Shown piece by piece: positions 47,572 to 60,709 of a DNA stretch of 64,000 bases; the first letter of the stretch is position 1, and every line of letters begins with the position of its first letter. The translations under genes and the position numbers were made by a program. This DNA is from Ophioderma brevispina (Eukaryota > Echinodermata > Ophiuroidea > Amphilepidida > Ophiodermatidae), in the NCBI GenBank assembly GCA_023653785.1, contig JAMKCH010084978.1:1-64000 (forward strand). Direction: 5' to 3'. Under the pieces are notes generated by a model, which ran no database searches, was not told the origin of the DNA, and saw only the letters and a program-made list of their open reading frames with translations.

Positions 47572-50500
47572 AGAACAGAGCATCCCCATTTTTGTGTGTT
47601 CCATGTGCATTTTGGGGATAAAGCACCTTGAGACTTATATCGCCCCATCATCCCCTGGCTTTTTTGTTACACCACTTTTCTAGCAAGCAAACAAGCTGCA
47701 TGAAGGAAGTTTGCTAGATTTAAGATTTTTTGAGTCAAAGTTAACTTTAAAATAAATATTTGTAAGTTATTTCCACTCTTGTAGAAATTTAATGTGGGGC
47801 TTATCCTTCTGGACGAATAAAACCCCTAAAACACCCGATCCTTTCGAGACCGGTAGTGCTTGCCTTAGACACCTGTTGGGGCTTGGCCCTAGAACCCCAG
47901 CGTGTATTAACTTTTTTTAAAATTTGAAGTGCCCCTTGTTTCAAACTAATTAATTACACCTGAATTGATACATTGATGAAAATGTAATTCAAGTGTCTAG
48001 AAACATTCGGTTTCTGTTTCTATTCGTTCATACCCGACTGCCAAACATGTTGAATACATTGTATACTATTTGCCACTGCCACTACTTAACTTTTTCCTTG
48101 TGTTAATTGTCTGTTCTCGGTGTGTCTACCTCAGTGTACCTATAGTAATGTGAATGAAGTGTTATTGATTATTCAGTGTTTCCGTTTCATTTTCATAGTG
48201 TAGTATGACTTTTCATATATGTGTAAAAAAGTAAGTGAACTCTAATTTGGTCATGATAGTGGCCTAAAATGTGAAATCAAGCAATTTTGACCTAATCATG
48301 TTATCATATTCACAAATTTCATCATTCCCAATTTTGACCCCCCCCACACACACACATGCATATGCACTGGACATACCTTCTGCCATATAAGCCTTACACC
48401 ATTCTTGTCTCCAGCGATTTTGTGCCCATATGTGTGTTTGTATGATGACGTCATCGCATGATTTGGGATTTAGTGCATTTTCTAGCCTCGGCTCAGTGAG
48501 ATTTGGGTATGTTAGGGTTAATCTTACAATTCTACAAATCATGTTACATACTCTTTTGTATCCAAACTTGTTGATTAATGGAAATGTATTCCATTTAAAA
48601 AGTACCATAGAGATTATTTACTTGATCATGTTTTAAATAAGGTATTTTAAAAAATCTGTGTGGTGATTGTTTTTCCAATTTACACTAAATTTGGTCAAAT
48701 GTTCAGATGCTGCAACATACTCTATGAATTTAACAAAACCATTTAAAAGAAGTTAAATAACAAATTTGCAGTTTAACATGTTAAATCTCTAGATTTATTG
48801 CATAAACAGCTATGGTCTGTTCATTATAAGCTGAAACTTAACCGAGGAGAAAATACATCGAATTAAAGTTGCAAGAGTAAGGTCTTTATGCCATCTAATG
48901 GTCAAATACAGTATAGCAGCTTGCTACATGTTTGGATGTAAGAGCCGACATCACCTCTGATGGTGTGAATAGAATACGAAATGGCATATGAAAGAGGCGG
49001 TATATCATGCTAAAATGAAACGCACTATAGAAGCGGTGTGCAGTAGTAACTCTATCTTCTCAGGAAGCCCGCGTGAACGCAACTCGGTGCTTATTATTCG
49101 CTGACAGAGGGGGAGGAAATTTCCAATGAATACGGCTCAGGATATGTTTGTAGGGCAAGGGGATTTACTGCTTCCTTCAAAGGCTTAGCTACCGACACCA
49201 TTATGTAATTGATTCGGAATAGTTGGGCATGGCCAAAGTGTTGGAATGAGGTTGAATCCACCCTCCTCGGTGTTTCTCCCAACCCTATTTGTCCCTCCAT
49301 TTTTGATATGAGGGAGAGCCATCTCTGCTTAGCCGTGGCTAACTAGGTTTGTTTAGTGACCTCGTAAGGCTTGCGTGCAGCGGTACGGAACTGGAGAAAA
49401 CACGTTGCGAGACAGGTGTTATGGAAAACCTGAACGGGTTGTTAGGGGAAATTTATAATAGGCTTATTCGGCTGCATGAGGATTTTGTATTTCCATATGT
49501 GAAGGTTGTAACTTTGATTTATCATTTGAAATGTAGAAATGATTTTAAAGACCTCTCAATAATTTGCCTGTAGTTAAATCAATAAATAGTTTGAAATTTT
49601 ACCTTTAATAGTACAAATTCCTCAAGGAAGTTACTCTGGGGTTTCACTGTTTTGTTTATTTAATCTGTATTAATATTACATGTGATGTTCTGTTTTTACA
49701 AATTATGAAAAATGACTTTGTGAAAAGCGCAACAATTTAAAGTACAAATTACAAAATAAGCTGTACTTGAATTCTTCAGCACCTGCCGGGTGTATAAATG
49801 AAATTAAATTTCCATATTGAAAAGGAATATGCAACCCACTAGCCTATATATCAATCAATTTCAGAAAACCAGATTTTAACCAGTGAAACCACGGTTAACC
49901 TTTCACATTCTCATAAAATATGTGCATATTCAGGGGTCATCGACTCCTATTTCAGCTATGAAAAATGACAGATGTACGTACATCATGAGTGTAGCGTAGG
50001 ATAATTAGTGAAATGGGAGATAATTGATTGTGAATTTACAATTGGATAATATCACTTAATGATTTTGACAGCAAATTGGAGCAAAATGCATACATTTCCT
50101 CTTCAAAACAAACCAACCTGTCATTCATACCAGGAAATGGATTCAGAGGGAGGGAAGGTTGTTAGAGGAACAGCCATCTGTCAAAATACTTGAGAAGCAT
50201 GACAGGGCAATGAGGGAGCTAGATCAGATCACCACCAGTTAAGTAGACCACAAAGGGAGAATCCAGGGCCGCAATATTTGCATTGCTAAGGCGAGGAATT
50301 CTCTTCCTAGTAGTTGACAATATTTCCACAGGCCAGGACCTGGGATTTTGAGGTGTATCATAAATATGACATTGTTGGATTTGGTGTTTCTAATTTCCAC
50401 CAGTTTGTTTTGATCTGTATATAGCCCACTACTTCCGTCATAGTACAATTGACAGAATATCTGTACCAAAAATGGAGCCAAAATAATATAGCAAATTGAA

Positions 50501-52704
50501 CACACCAAACACATAAATAAGAGAAAATTGTGTTTAGAATTATACCAAGCTATACCTGCAAGGCTTGGCAATAATTATTAAGTAGGCCAGAAGAACTTTT
50601 AGTGGGTTAAATTGCACCTTGTCATTTTAAGTTTATGTCCTTTTGCCCGAATTAAAAAAAAGCAAGACCTCGTAGGTGTCAGCACAAGAAAGATAACATA
50701 AAATAATTGCAAGTAAAACACAAGGGTTAATCCATCTTGAGGGAGTCATTTTGATGCACATTTGCCATATTAAGTATGTTCGGCATTTACGTTACACAGA
50801 TAAACAACTTCCATTCATGTTTCAGACCTTGTTGACTCTCCATGAAGGCATCACCATTGGGTCATAATCTCTAACTGTCTTTGCATTCCACTTGTCATAA
50901 ACTGTTTGTAGTGAGGACATGGCAAGTTGCGGAAGAGGGCTTTAGACGTGTACGTGGGCAACTGCCCTTGATTTGCTTGAATGCATATTTTGAGGCTTTA
51001 ACCGTTTCCTAATCACTGTTGTGAGTTTTAGCAAGGGACAAAGGCATGATGTAGGAGAGTATGTTCTGGCATTGGAATGCACTTGCACTGCTGTGGTGGA
51101 ACCTTCAGACACAAATATATGCGTCCTTATTTTGTTTGCATATTTGTTATGTCCAGTCCATGGGTAGTTTCCCTAGGGCCACGTGGTGCATAACAAAACC
51201 AAAGGTACGGTTGCTTATTTTGTCATCAGCTAAATTTTTAAATTTCATTTAAGTTAAAGAAATGCAAATTTGTGGCCGTGTTTTGGACGAAGTCAAATAT
51301 GAAGAAAGAGAAAAAATGCTGTAGTGTCAACAGCTTGCCATGGCACGATATCCAAGGACTACTCTGTGTATGTATTTTGCTTACATTAACCCATGTAAAC
51401 CTTCACTTAGGCCAATTGGAAGACAAGTAGTTTCAACTTCTTGTGTGTGTTTGAGCATTTTGAGTTCATGCCCCGTGTAACTATGCACCCTGTTAGGGCT
51501 ATTATTCGAATCCAATAACAGGGGAAGTTGATGACTGTCATTTAGCTCATTTTAAGTTGGGAAATGGAACACAACAGTGTCATTTTTGTTGGTATTTGTT
51601 GTTTATTTGTGTCATTACCTTGATGTGTACAGAGATACAAAGATATGAATATCCTTCCCTTTTCACTTGACTTGGCACAGAGTTACTTATATGAAAATAG
51701 GAGCTTTTTCTTGCCCAAAATTTGGCGATCAGCCCTCTCGTCTTGGTATTTTTTTTTTTTATATGAATCGGATCAAAGTGGTTAACATCTTGTTTTCATC
51801 TGAACTCAAATGGCATCGTAGAAGATACTATCAATATAATATTTTCAACTGTCCTCACCCAGGATTTTGAAGGAGGAAAACCTTTCTGGGATTTTCTTGA
51901 TCGGACACATTTCAAAGAAGGTCATCATCCACACTCGTCCTAATATAAAATTAGTTGTTAAAATGTCCAAAGGGCCGTGCATCGGCGAGTCGAGTGTTTG
52001 TCCCTGTTGACATTCCGCATAGAGTCTGCACATTTGCAGCCACTTGACTATATCATGTTTCGCGCAGCGGCCGTCGCGGTTAGGAGTCCAAATTGACGGG
52101 TTATTTAACACGGCTTTCCACTGCAAGGGAAAAACTGTGCTGGCTACTTGACTGGAATCATTAAAGGGCTTTCATTCCAACAAAGAGAAATAAATTTCTG
52201 TTATAGCCAAATTTTCTTTGGGATCTGGAATATTTAATTTCGAGTGATGCAACCATAGTGATGCAGAGATCTCTCTCCTGTCTACTAAGTTGTACTCTGT
52301 CATCTTTCTTTTTTCTTTACATTTCGTTTTATTTAAGTGTTACAAATTTTGTGCAGTGACGAGTTATGTAGAAAAAAAGTCAAATCATTCTCATACATGC
52401 TTGCACATGCAAGTCCAAACATATATGCACATGCACACACACACCCACACACACACACACCTCTGTTTCTTCACTTCAATCCAAGCCCTATTTAAAGAGT
52501 CAGGCTACAAACAATTTTTTCCCATGTGATTCTCTGTACTTTACAGATATATCGTCGTAATTCAAAACAAGGTTCGGTATCCAAAATTTATATCATTCAT
52601 ATTATAAAATTTGCCCGCATATTCTAGGTGCATTATGTTGTAACGCACACCCAAGACTAGCTATTTGATCATCTTTGTACAACCCTACACTGTATTTGGC
52701 TTCT
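47572..52704. other. Non-coding stretch without assigned features
   Basis: AT-rich DNA. Open frames (longest 114 residues at 48264-48608 on - and 110 at 50239-50571 on -) have no recognisable domain and no convincing splice context. A (CA)n run is at 52432-52460. Nothing else supportable. Confidence 0.5.
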
Positions 52705-53060
52705 TTAAAGGTGCAACAAGAGATTTCAAATAACAGGTGTCCCAAAAAAATGTGAAAATTGTGATTTTGACACTGTTGTAAAGCTTTATATCAAAAATAT
52801 CCCCATCTGTAAGGATTAAGCTGAGAACTGTTTCTTTCGTATAAAAAATGTGAAATTTCTAATTTCGTATAGGAGCAAATACGAAATTCAACCTGTTTTA
52901 TATTGAAATATAAGCATATACAAATCACCTTTTGTTTTCATTTTAAGTTATTTTTGTAACCAAATAAAAGGTACGGAATCTATTGAGTGTCTAATCTATA
53001 TGAAATCATTACATATCACAGAAAATAAGGATGTCTTGAAATCTCTCGTTGCACCTTTAA
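52705..53060. mobile_element. TTAA-flanked element A, well-preserved copy
   Basis: TTAA, AGGTGCAACAAGAGATTTCA at the left; TGAAATCTCTCGTTGCACCT, TTAA at the right. About 350 bp with inverted ends of about 20 bp. Aligns end to end with 58525-58873. No coding capacity; a miniature element mobilised in trans by a TTAA-cutting (piggyBac-like) transposase is the likely explanation. Confidence 0.85.
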
Positions 53061-53876
53061 TACAGGGAACATCTGCATTTGTGTGTGTCTGTCAATTCCG
53101 CCGTATTTTATGGGGGTGTGTAGAACACTGTCCTCTAATTGAGCATACATGTGCTGCATAACGCTATCCATAACACAGTGATTTCGCAGTCTTTAGGAAG
53201 CAATATAAGAGTGTAGTACATATGGTGTTTGGCCCTTTTATGCAAAAGGTTGTATCTCATAATAAGTTTCCCAATTCATACTTCCTTCTGCCATGGATTG
53301 TTGATTCATTTCCCAATGCTATTCATGTGGGAATTTGAAAAAGGTGTAACTTTTAAAAATATAAAATGAACTTCTTTGTCAAAGTTTGCTTTGTAGCATT
53401 ATAATTTGGCAAAAAGGAGGTTCATTCTCTTTCAATACCTGTAAAGGTTACAGCCTTTTGTCATGAGTGTCCTGGGAAAGGAGTTAACCAAACAATGGTA
53501 AAAGAAAGTATAACATTGCAAGGGCAAATATAAGATACATCATTTTGCAAGGCTGTGTTACTGAATGATAGTTTGGAATTCAAGACCGTTTGATTTGCTG
53601 TACTCTGTTACATCAGACCTTGTTTGTGTGCCGGTCATTTCCGCGAGATGTCTGTGCACCACAAAAGAGCGAGAACAAATATGATCTAACCTGGATGATG
53701 TTTGCCACAAACAAGCTGTACTCCTCTACAGTATTGACTCTGCCATCTTTTCCTATTGTTTTTCTCAACACCACAAAGGGCAAGAGTCTTTCAACTTCTG
53801 TCTCTGTAAAGGTTGGCTACTGGCTAGTCCTAGCTTATGGGTATGTAATTCAATAGCCTCACAAAGGTTTATAACA

Positions 53877-53889
53877 TGACCTTTGACCT
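53877..53889. promoter_or_regulatory. DR1-type nuclear receptor site
   Basis: TGACCTTTGACCT is the exact reverse complement of AGGTCAAAGGTCA, the consensus direct repeat with one-base spacing bound by RXR heterodimers, HNF4 and COUP-type receptors. The match is in the sequence; any use in regulation is speculation. Confidence 0.35.
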
Positions 53890-54289
53890 TTAGTTTAATG
53901 GGTATTGTATAAACAGTGTATTTAAAGGGAAGCAGAATTTGGGGAAGAAACCAAAAGGTTGATGCTCTATTTGTGTAACTAGTTTCGTTAGCGACCTAAC
54001 ACCCCCTCTTCACCTTTGTAAAAGACAGGAAGTGGGAGCTAAAATAGCGTCAATGTTTTTGAGAAGAACATGACTACTGTATTTAGATTTTGTACCCTCC
54101 GTCTCTCCTTAACGAAACTAGGAACTTTTAAAGGAATTCATCAGTCTTCTGGTTGTCACTTTAAATGCTTAATGGTGCTACTGTCGATGCTAGACCATGT
54201 CAGCTCTATCTGGCACACTCATGTTCAGGCTTTTAACCCCAGGGAACTAACAGTCATTCTGATTGGTGTACTAATAGTGTTAAATGATA

Positions 54290-54424
54290 AAATTAGCCAA
54301 TCAGAAACATGGTAAGAAAAGTGCAAAGGTGCATACATGTAGAAGGTATGTTTTAATTGGTCACTCAGAGGTTATATCATGTTATATCATGTAATGAGCC
54401 AATCAGAGATACTGTAAGAAAGTG
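54290..54424. repeat. Dispersed repeat D, copy 2
   Basis: CCAATCAGAAACATGGTAAGAAAAG, TTAATTGGTCACTCAGAGGTTATATCATG and AATGAGCCAATCAGA..GTAAGAAA, in the same order as 20398-20535 and 56229-56345. Confidence 0.65.
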
Positions 54425-54469
54425 GTTGAGACCTTATAGCTATCCCTAACAAGGCTCGACCACAAAATA

Positions 54470-54860
54470 CCACACAAGGTAATATTGTGGTATATGATAG
54501 TTACAGAACCTACAATATTTTGTGGTAGTTTGTGGTATGTGATCTTATCATTGACGTATAAAGTGTGGTACATCCATGTACATCCCGCACCCGACCCGCG
54601 CCATGTAAGCCTATAAGGTTCTCCTGGGCCCGCAATTTCTCTTGGCAGCCCTGTACATTGTGGCCTATGGTACAGCTTGTTGTTGTTTATTACTGTGGTA
54701 TATTGTGGTATATGATGAGTTACTCCAATTTGTTATAGTTATGATTTATCTAACTCCTAAGCATATACCACAATATACCACAATCAAATTTTGTGGTAGT
54801 TTGTGGTCTATGGAAGTGCAAGTATGATGAAAGTTGTGGTATATTGTGATCTGTGCTAAG
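54470..54860. repeat. TGTGGTA-rich element
   Basis: TTGTGGTATAT, TTTTGTGGTAGTTTGTGGT (twice, near 54519 and 54790) and TACCACAATATACCACAATC occur within 400 bases. The two halves (54470-54545 and 54685-54860) repeat each other, partly inverted. Boundaries are not clear. Confidence 0.5.
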
Positions 54861-55888
54861 TCCTCACAATATACAGCCTGCAGTGTTAGGGTTACTGTTA
54901 AGGCACTTAAGCAAGTTAAGCTCATCATGGAGTATCAATTATTGAAAAGGGTTATTCAAACTATTTTTCATTCTAATGTAGAAATTTGCTCTTGATCTAG
55001 GTCAAAAATTGGTCTATTTTCTGTATCCAAAATTTGTACTTGTAAATATGTAATTGTAACCTGTTAATAAAAAATAATAAAGCAAAGCAGAAATGGCGCC
55101 ACCAGTGAAAACAAAGTTTTTACACTGAAAAAGGTGTAAAAAGTGTTGCTGGCCTCACGACCCTTAAGTAAGGGTGGTCGGTTGGTTGTTAGTTGATTTT
55201 TTCCCCTTAATATTTTTCCTCTATATTTTAAGCAAAAACTACCCAAAATTTACCAAAAAGTACCTGTTTCCCCCAAATTGGGTGTTTTCCAAATAAGCTC
55301 CCAAAATGCAAGGTGGGGGGGGGGGTTAAACACTATGTGCTCAAGTTATCGAGATCTCGATCAAAACATTTGGAAGGATTATAAATGACGGCCTTTGTGT
55401 ACATATGAGGTGTTAAGATTCAACTCCTTTTTTTGGCTTGGTTGTTCGATTGAAGCCAACATATTCATTTTAATTTTTACCGGAAGAATCAATGTCTGAT
55501 AATATAATCGTGAAGGAATACTACACAGTTCCAAGTTTCTGCTTTGGTTTATAACAATTGAGTAGAGTGAATCAAGAAGGAAAAGAATGAAAGGATTAAG
55601 AAACAACACAGCCTAACATTTTCTGTGTCATTCAAACCCCACCCCAGGTGTTCCAAAACTGTAAGTTATAAAAGCAGCACATCTCAAGACAAAACATTGT
55701 ATGCATAATTCGACCTCAAGCTCTCTGTATTCAGTGTTTGTACTATGCACTACCATTGAACTAAATCCTGTGACTGGGCAGGATACCTGTAGGGCAAAGG
55801 TCAAAGCAAAATTTTCCTATTTAAAAGCTGGCTTCTTTGTGCAAGAAAGTCACATCTGCAGTGGCTGCCTTTTGTTACATAATACACA

Positions 55889-56179
55889 AGAGGGTGTTTT
55901 GAGTCAATCCCACAATGCATCAGTTTTGGGAAATTTCACCTCAATAGGGTCATGTGATCACATAAAAATCCTATTCTTAACACATAAAAACCATGACTTT
56001 AACGCTCATTTTAGCCCACAAAGCGTTAGTACTTAGGGATTTTTTTTGCATGATTATGAAATGTCTTGAGGTTCTTAAACTTGTGGAACACTTTTTATCC
56101 CTAAGTACTGACATGTGTTTAGTACAGTACAGTAAAGGCACATTGCTATGCATCATGGGATTGATTCAAAACACCCTCT
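55889..56179. mobile_element. Inverted-repeat element, AGAGGGTGTTTTGA ends
   Basis: Left end AGAGGGTGTTTTGAGTCAAT then CCCACAATGCAT; right end ATGCATCATGGG then ATTGATTCAAAACACCCTCT. Inverted ends of about 32 bp, total 291 bp. A degraded relative is at 396-690. Inside, GCGTTAGTACTTAGGGAT and ATCCCTAAGTACTGAC give a second inverted pair. Confidence 0.8.
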
Positions 56180-56228
56180 GCATAATACAGGTCAATTTGA
56201 AAGGTTCTAGAGGTTATATGATATAATT

Positions 56229-56345
56229 AACCAATCGGAGACATGGTTAGAAAACTTGTGCAAACTAATATAAAGAAGGTTGATTTTAATTGGTTACTCA
56301 AGAGGTTATATCATGTAATGAGCCAATCAGACATTGTAAGAAAGG
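56229..56345. repeat. Dispersed repeat D, copy 3
   Basis: CCAATCGGAGACATGGTTAGAAAAC, TTTAATTGGTTACTCAAGAGG and TGAGCCAATCAGA..TGTAAGAAA. Follows the preceding element by about 50 bases. Confidence 0.65.
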
Positions 56346-57220
56346 GGTATGCTAAACCTATGTTCAGTAACTCTTGAGACGGTTACTCATACTGTGATGA
56401 CTGTGTTCTAAGGAATAGACATTTTATGTTCATTTCCATCATTTAAAGAAAATGCACAAATGCAAAAAGTATGACCTCCAAAAGTTTTGTCGGCAAGACT
56501 TCCATATGTACTCCCCTCATATATTTACAGCAACATAAAATTTAATTATTTTAGCTGTTCATTCCGTTTTTGATGAAACAAGGCCAAAATTAAAATAAAT
56601 TTTGTATCATGTAAGTATATACGAGGGGGGTCCATATGGAAGTCTTTCCGTTTGGTCTCCAAAGAAAATGGAAAACACACAAAGCCATTTTTTTTAATTG
56701 AAATTTTTGGTCACTTTTTGCTCTAATTTCACTTGTTTGCAATTTTGACCTTAAGGCATGAAATACAAATTATGGCAGATTTGTTTTCTAGGTTTGTGAC
56801 ATGCAAAAATCCTCCAGCATGGCTGCCAAGAACTGTACATACACAGTCCTGTCTGTGTCCTGAAGACCTCTATATGGTATTGTTTGGTAACAATGTATAT
56901 GACATCTTAAAGGGGCATTGTTTCTATTACCGTACTACCTAATAGATGGAGTGTAATATCAGCTAAAATAGACCATACTTTTTACACATTTTGAACTGCA
57001 CAGACTATATGCTCTTTGCCGGGTACGACTGAGTTGCAACAGATTTTGTAAGTGTTAACTGGTGGATACGCTCAAATCTGTGTACGTTACCTCAGATTAT
57101 ACACCCCAAATTTGGACTTGATAATAACCAGGTATTTCATATAGACTCACAATTACGTTATTAACATAACACTACCTCGTTGTCGTTTTAACCTCTTCGG
57201 TGTCTGAAAATAGAAAATAA

Positions 57221-57373
57221 TGGTAGACGTTTCATATAGAAGTCCCATGGATGCAAATGAGGTATTGGCATTCATTCCGTCAAGCGCTACTGCACAACGT
57301 AGTACAGCGCATGATGGAATCAATTTTAATATCTCATATGCATCCATGGGACTTTTATATGAAACGTCTACCA
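57221..57373. mobile_element. 153-bp miniature inverted-repeat element
   Basis: Arms of about 40 bp: TGGTAGACGTTTCATATAGA..GTCCCATGGATGCA and its near-perfect reverse complement ending AAACGTCTACCA. AAATAA precedes the left end and follows the right end, a likely target duplication. The arms create matching open frames on both strands that begin MVDVSY.SPMDA; these are a by-product of symmetry. Confidence 0.85.
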
Positions 57374-57688
57374 AAATAACACCTGTAAGTTGCCATGCAT
57401 AAATAATAATCTTGGGGTTGGCTCATACACCCAGCTGCTTGTTTTCTCTTTGGTTTGTTTTGGTCTTATATGATAATAGATAATTAGGGGACTTTTGTTG
57501 ATTTGTTGCACAGATTATTCAGTGCCTTGGCCATTGTTTCTGGAATATGTGGCTCTTGTGCACTCTTAAAAACCCTACATTTGTAAAACTAGCATTAAGT
57601 ATCAGACATGGCACAAACTTGTATACATCTTTTTATTTCTTTCATACAACTTTGTTATTACTTTGTTTGACAGAAAAGCACTATTAAT

Positions 57689-58049
57689 AAAGGCTGACTT
57701 CAGATTTCCCGTGAGGGCGCCTCAATTTCCAAACAAATCTGTTTTTTTACGTGTACATAATGCTATTCCATATACTAATCTTTGTGTGAAATGACTAGGC
57801 TCAAATCAAAGTCATTCATATAGAAAATCACCACTTTGTTATAAAATTCCGGATCCGGAATTTTTGTTATAAACGGTATCCTATGGCGCTGTTATCTGTG
57901 CATAAATGTTTACTGCATGAAAACGGAAAGATCGATTCATCTCTAACTTTGGAATTAAGCATTTAGGTGACTAACTACAGTTCTAGATAACTATTTTTAA
58001 TTACTACACAAAACAATTATACGGTATTTCAAAATCTGAGTCAGCCTTT
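57689..58049. mobile_element. Inverted-repeat element E, uninterrupted copy
   Basis: AAAGGCTGACTTCAGATTT at the left and AAATCTGAGTCAGCCTTT at the right. About 360 bp. Contains TTCCGGATCCGGAA, a perfect 14-bp palindrome, near 57846. Relative of 27754-28575. Confidence 0.75.
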
Positions 58050-58524
58050 AATAAACATTGCTTCTATGTCAAAATAAGACGTCTGGCATTAGAAACATCA
58101 ACGTTATTGGTTTTCCCATATTTCTTGCAGCTTATTTCTCGGGTTGAAGGTCCCCAGCTTAAAAGAAGTTTTGAGGCTTGAGGAGTGTATATTCATTAGA
58201 CAACACTCAGTGAGTAATGAACACTAAATTTGGTTCATATCATCCTGGTGGGCAAATTCATGCCCCAATAAAATGTTTCAATGAATACGCTCAACCCCAT
58301 GGTGTGACCTTGATATGCTATGTATCCCATCACTTTGAACAACAAAAGTATTCATGTAAATTAAAATGTAAAAAAAAAAACCCCAAAAAACAAAAACAAC
58401 ATACCTTAAAGCCAAGTATACTGTATGTGGTATATGATCAAGAGCGTGTTTCCTTATATGGGTACTAAATTAGGAAGTGTACAAAATGTCTTTGTGACCA
58501 GTAGTGACAGGTTGCTAACAGTAG

Positions 58525-58873
58525 TTAAAGGTGCAACGAGAGATTTCAAATAACAGGTGTCCCCAAAAAATGTGAAAATTCTGATTTTGGCACTGGTGTA
58601 AAGCTTTGTATCAAAATACTCCCACTAAGGATTAAGCTGAGAACCGTTTCTTGGTACAAAAATTGTGAAATTTCTAATTTCGTATAGGAGCAAATATGAA
58701 ATTCAGCTTATGTTTTCTATTGAAATATACAAATCACATTTTGTTGTCATTTTAAGTTATTTCTGTAACCAAATAAAAGATAGGGAGTCTTTTGAGGGTC
58801 TAATCTATATATTTGAAATCACTACATATCACAGAAAATATGGATGACTTGAAATCTCTCATTGCACCTTTAA
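58525..58873. mobile_element. TTAA-flanked element A, best copy
   Basis: TTAA, AGGTGCAACGAGAGATTTCA at the left; TTGAAATCTCTCATTGCACC, TTAA at the right. About 345 bp between target sites. Nearly colinear with 52705-53060, differing by substitutions and small indels. Confidence 0.85.
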
Positions 58874-59964
58874 CTATGTTAGCATCTGGATCATGGCGAG
58901 GTATCTGGAACATTAGAACCGCTTAACAAATTTCATGTTCTTAAGTGTTTGAGTGTTAAAGAAGAAATAAATGGTCAGAGACATTACAAGTAGTCTCTGT
59001 TCTTCCCTGAGGCTCGGGGTTCACATATAAAAAAACATCAAAATACAGACGCTTAAAATATACAGACTTACTTGTAAATGTAACCTTTAATATTACATTT
59101 CATAATAATCAATTATTAGAGGCAAATACAAATCAAATAAAAACCAATTAAATTATACTGTGTAGCAGAAACAAAGTCATTTACCAAGTCAAATAACAAA
59201 GAAACTGTTAGCATAATGGGCTTGCCCATGATAAATCATTAAGTGCATAGATAATTATGCAATTCAATTGCAACTTAAAAATTTATACAAATTTACACAC
59301 AAGAAAAAATAAAATAGAAATTATAATGAAGCAATTTAAGACATTATAAAACTAAGACAATTTGGAAACTGATTAGTAAACATGTGCAGTTTGTATTTGA
59401 GTACAAAACAGTTTGAGATTAGTGGAGGGATACCCCCTGCATTAGCCATCTAAGCAGGACAGTAATCCTGACATTGTGCTGAGAACAACAAATAGGTTTG
59501 CTGGCAGCAGTAGAGATGAGGGTGAATTAAGAAGTGGCAGGTGCAGAGGGGTTCCAGATTGAAATCCAAATCTTTGTGACAAATTGGCCCACGAACATCC
59601 AAATTAATACAAAACTGGTACAGAATAATGCCATTTAGTTTATCAATAAGAGAGTGTACAAGTATTGACTGCTCTTCATGGAAATGTTGCAAACTTTTTG
59701 TTCCGAGGTGAATTGGAGTTTGAGATCAGAAGTCTTTGGAAAAATGGTAACTCGCACTCTTCAGTGAAGGAGGGACGTAGTTCATACTATTTCCTTATTG
59801 AAGAGCAGTTAATATTTGATGTTTGAAAATAATTTTTGTAATTTGAAAATTCTTTGATTTAAAAAAAAATGCAGGGCCTATTACTCAGGTGAATGCATGT
59901 GTCAATCGCATGCATCAATTTGATGATGCTGAGGGGTTATTATTAGTTATCGTGTGAAGCGCAG

Positions 59965-60068
59965 CTCTGATAAGGGGAATTATCGTGCACGAAGCCTTAT
60001 ACCGGGCGAAGCTGAAGGCTGAACCCAGTATAGGGCTAAGTGCATGATAATTCCCCGTATCGGAGCAA
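59965..60068. mobile_element. Palindromic element, about 35-bp arms
   Basis: CTGATAAGGGGAATTATCGTGCACGAAGCC.TATAC at the left pairs with GTATAGGGCTAAGTGCATGATAATTCCCCGTATCGG at the right. The flanks (TTATCGTG.., ..ATTTATCATATCAC) extend the symmetry more weakly to about 59945 and 60100. Confidence 0.65.
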
Positions 60069-60425
60069 CATTGAACCCGATAAAGAATTTATCATATCAC
60101 TAAGTCATTCTAAATATATTAATAATAACATTGTGTCTGTTCTTTATTAAAAACAAATATTTTTTCTATAGGTATTATAAACCAAACGTTCATACCCAAC
60201 ACGTAGAAAATAATCATACCCGCAGTATCAGGTGAGTACGCGGTCACCGACCTGATAAAATGCGTAGTACGCATTGAGTACGCGCTCACTGACATGATGC
60301 GAAAATATATCCGGTAGGCGGTATAATTTCATCTCTCCTTATTGGTATGATAAAATGCTGCATAACTATCATAAAATACCAAGGATATTTGCAGAATATC
60401 TTGGTCATCGGAGGTAGTATCCACA

Positions 60426-60573
60426 ATAGTGTTTGTCATAATCCCTTGGACATGACATACGCGCGCGCATCTGTTTGCGTGAACTGTGCTTACTTGCAAT
60501 CCAACAGTGCGTCGTATTGGCGGGAAAGCAAGCGGACATAGTTACATGCCCAAGGGATTTTGACAAATACTAT
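60426..60573. mobile_element. 148-bp miniature inverted-repeat element
   Basis: ATAGTGTTTGTCATAATCCC then TTGG.CATG at the left is matched at the right by CATGCCCAAGGGATTTTGACAAATACTAT. Arms of about 28 bp. The centre is GC-rich (GCGCGCGC). Confidence 0.75.
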
Positions 60574-60709
60574 AATCGAATGACAGGAATATTTTTATGC
60601 ATATGATATAATATTGAATAGGCACTGTTGTATGTTTAACATCACTCTAGCCATCCTTAAGGCGAGAGTGTGAGCTTGCAGCTTTCCATATACACCACTC
60701 TAAAGCTGG

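Larger units (their letters stand above)
53061..55888. other. Non-coding stretch with TGTGGTA-rich repeat
   Basis: Contains a DR1-type site (53877-53889), repeat D (54290-54424), and a stretch 54470-54860 with many TGTGGTA / TACCACA words in both orientations. No gene recognised; short open frames lack domains. Confidence 0.5.

Noticed and set aside
57220..57402. Open reading frames on both strands starting MVDVSY
   Set aside because: They arise from the inverted arms of a 153-bp miniature element; no domain or gene context.
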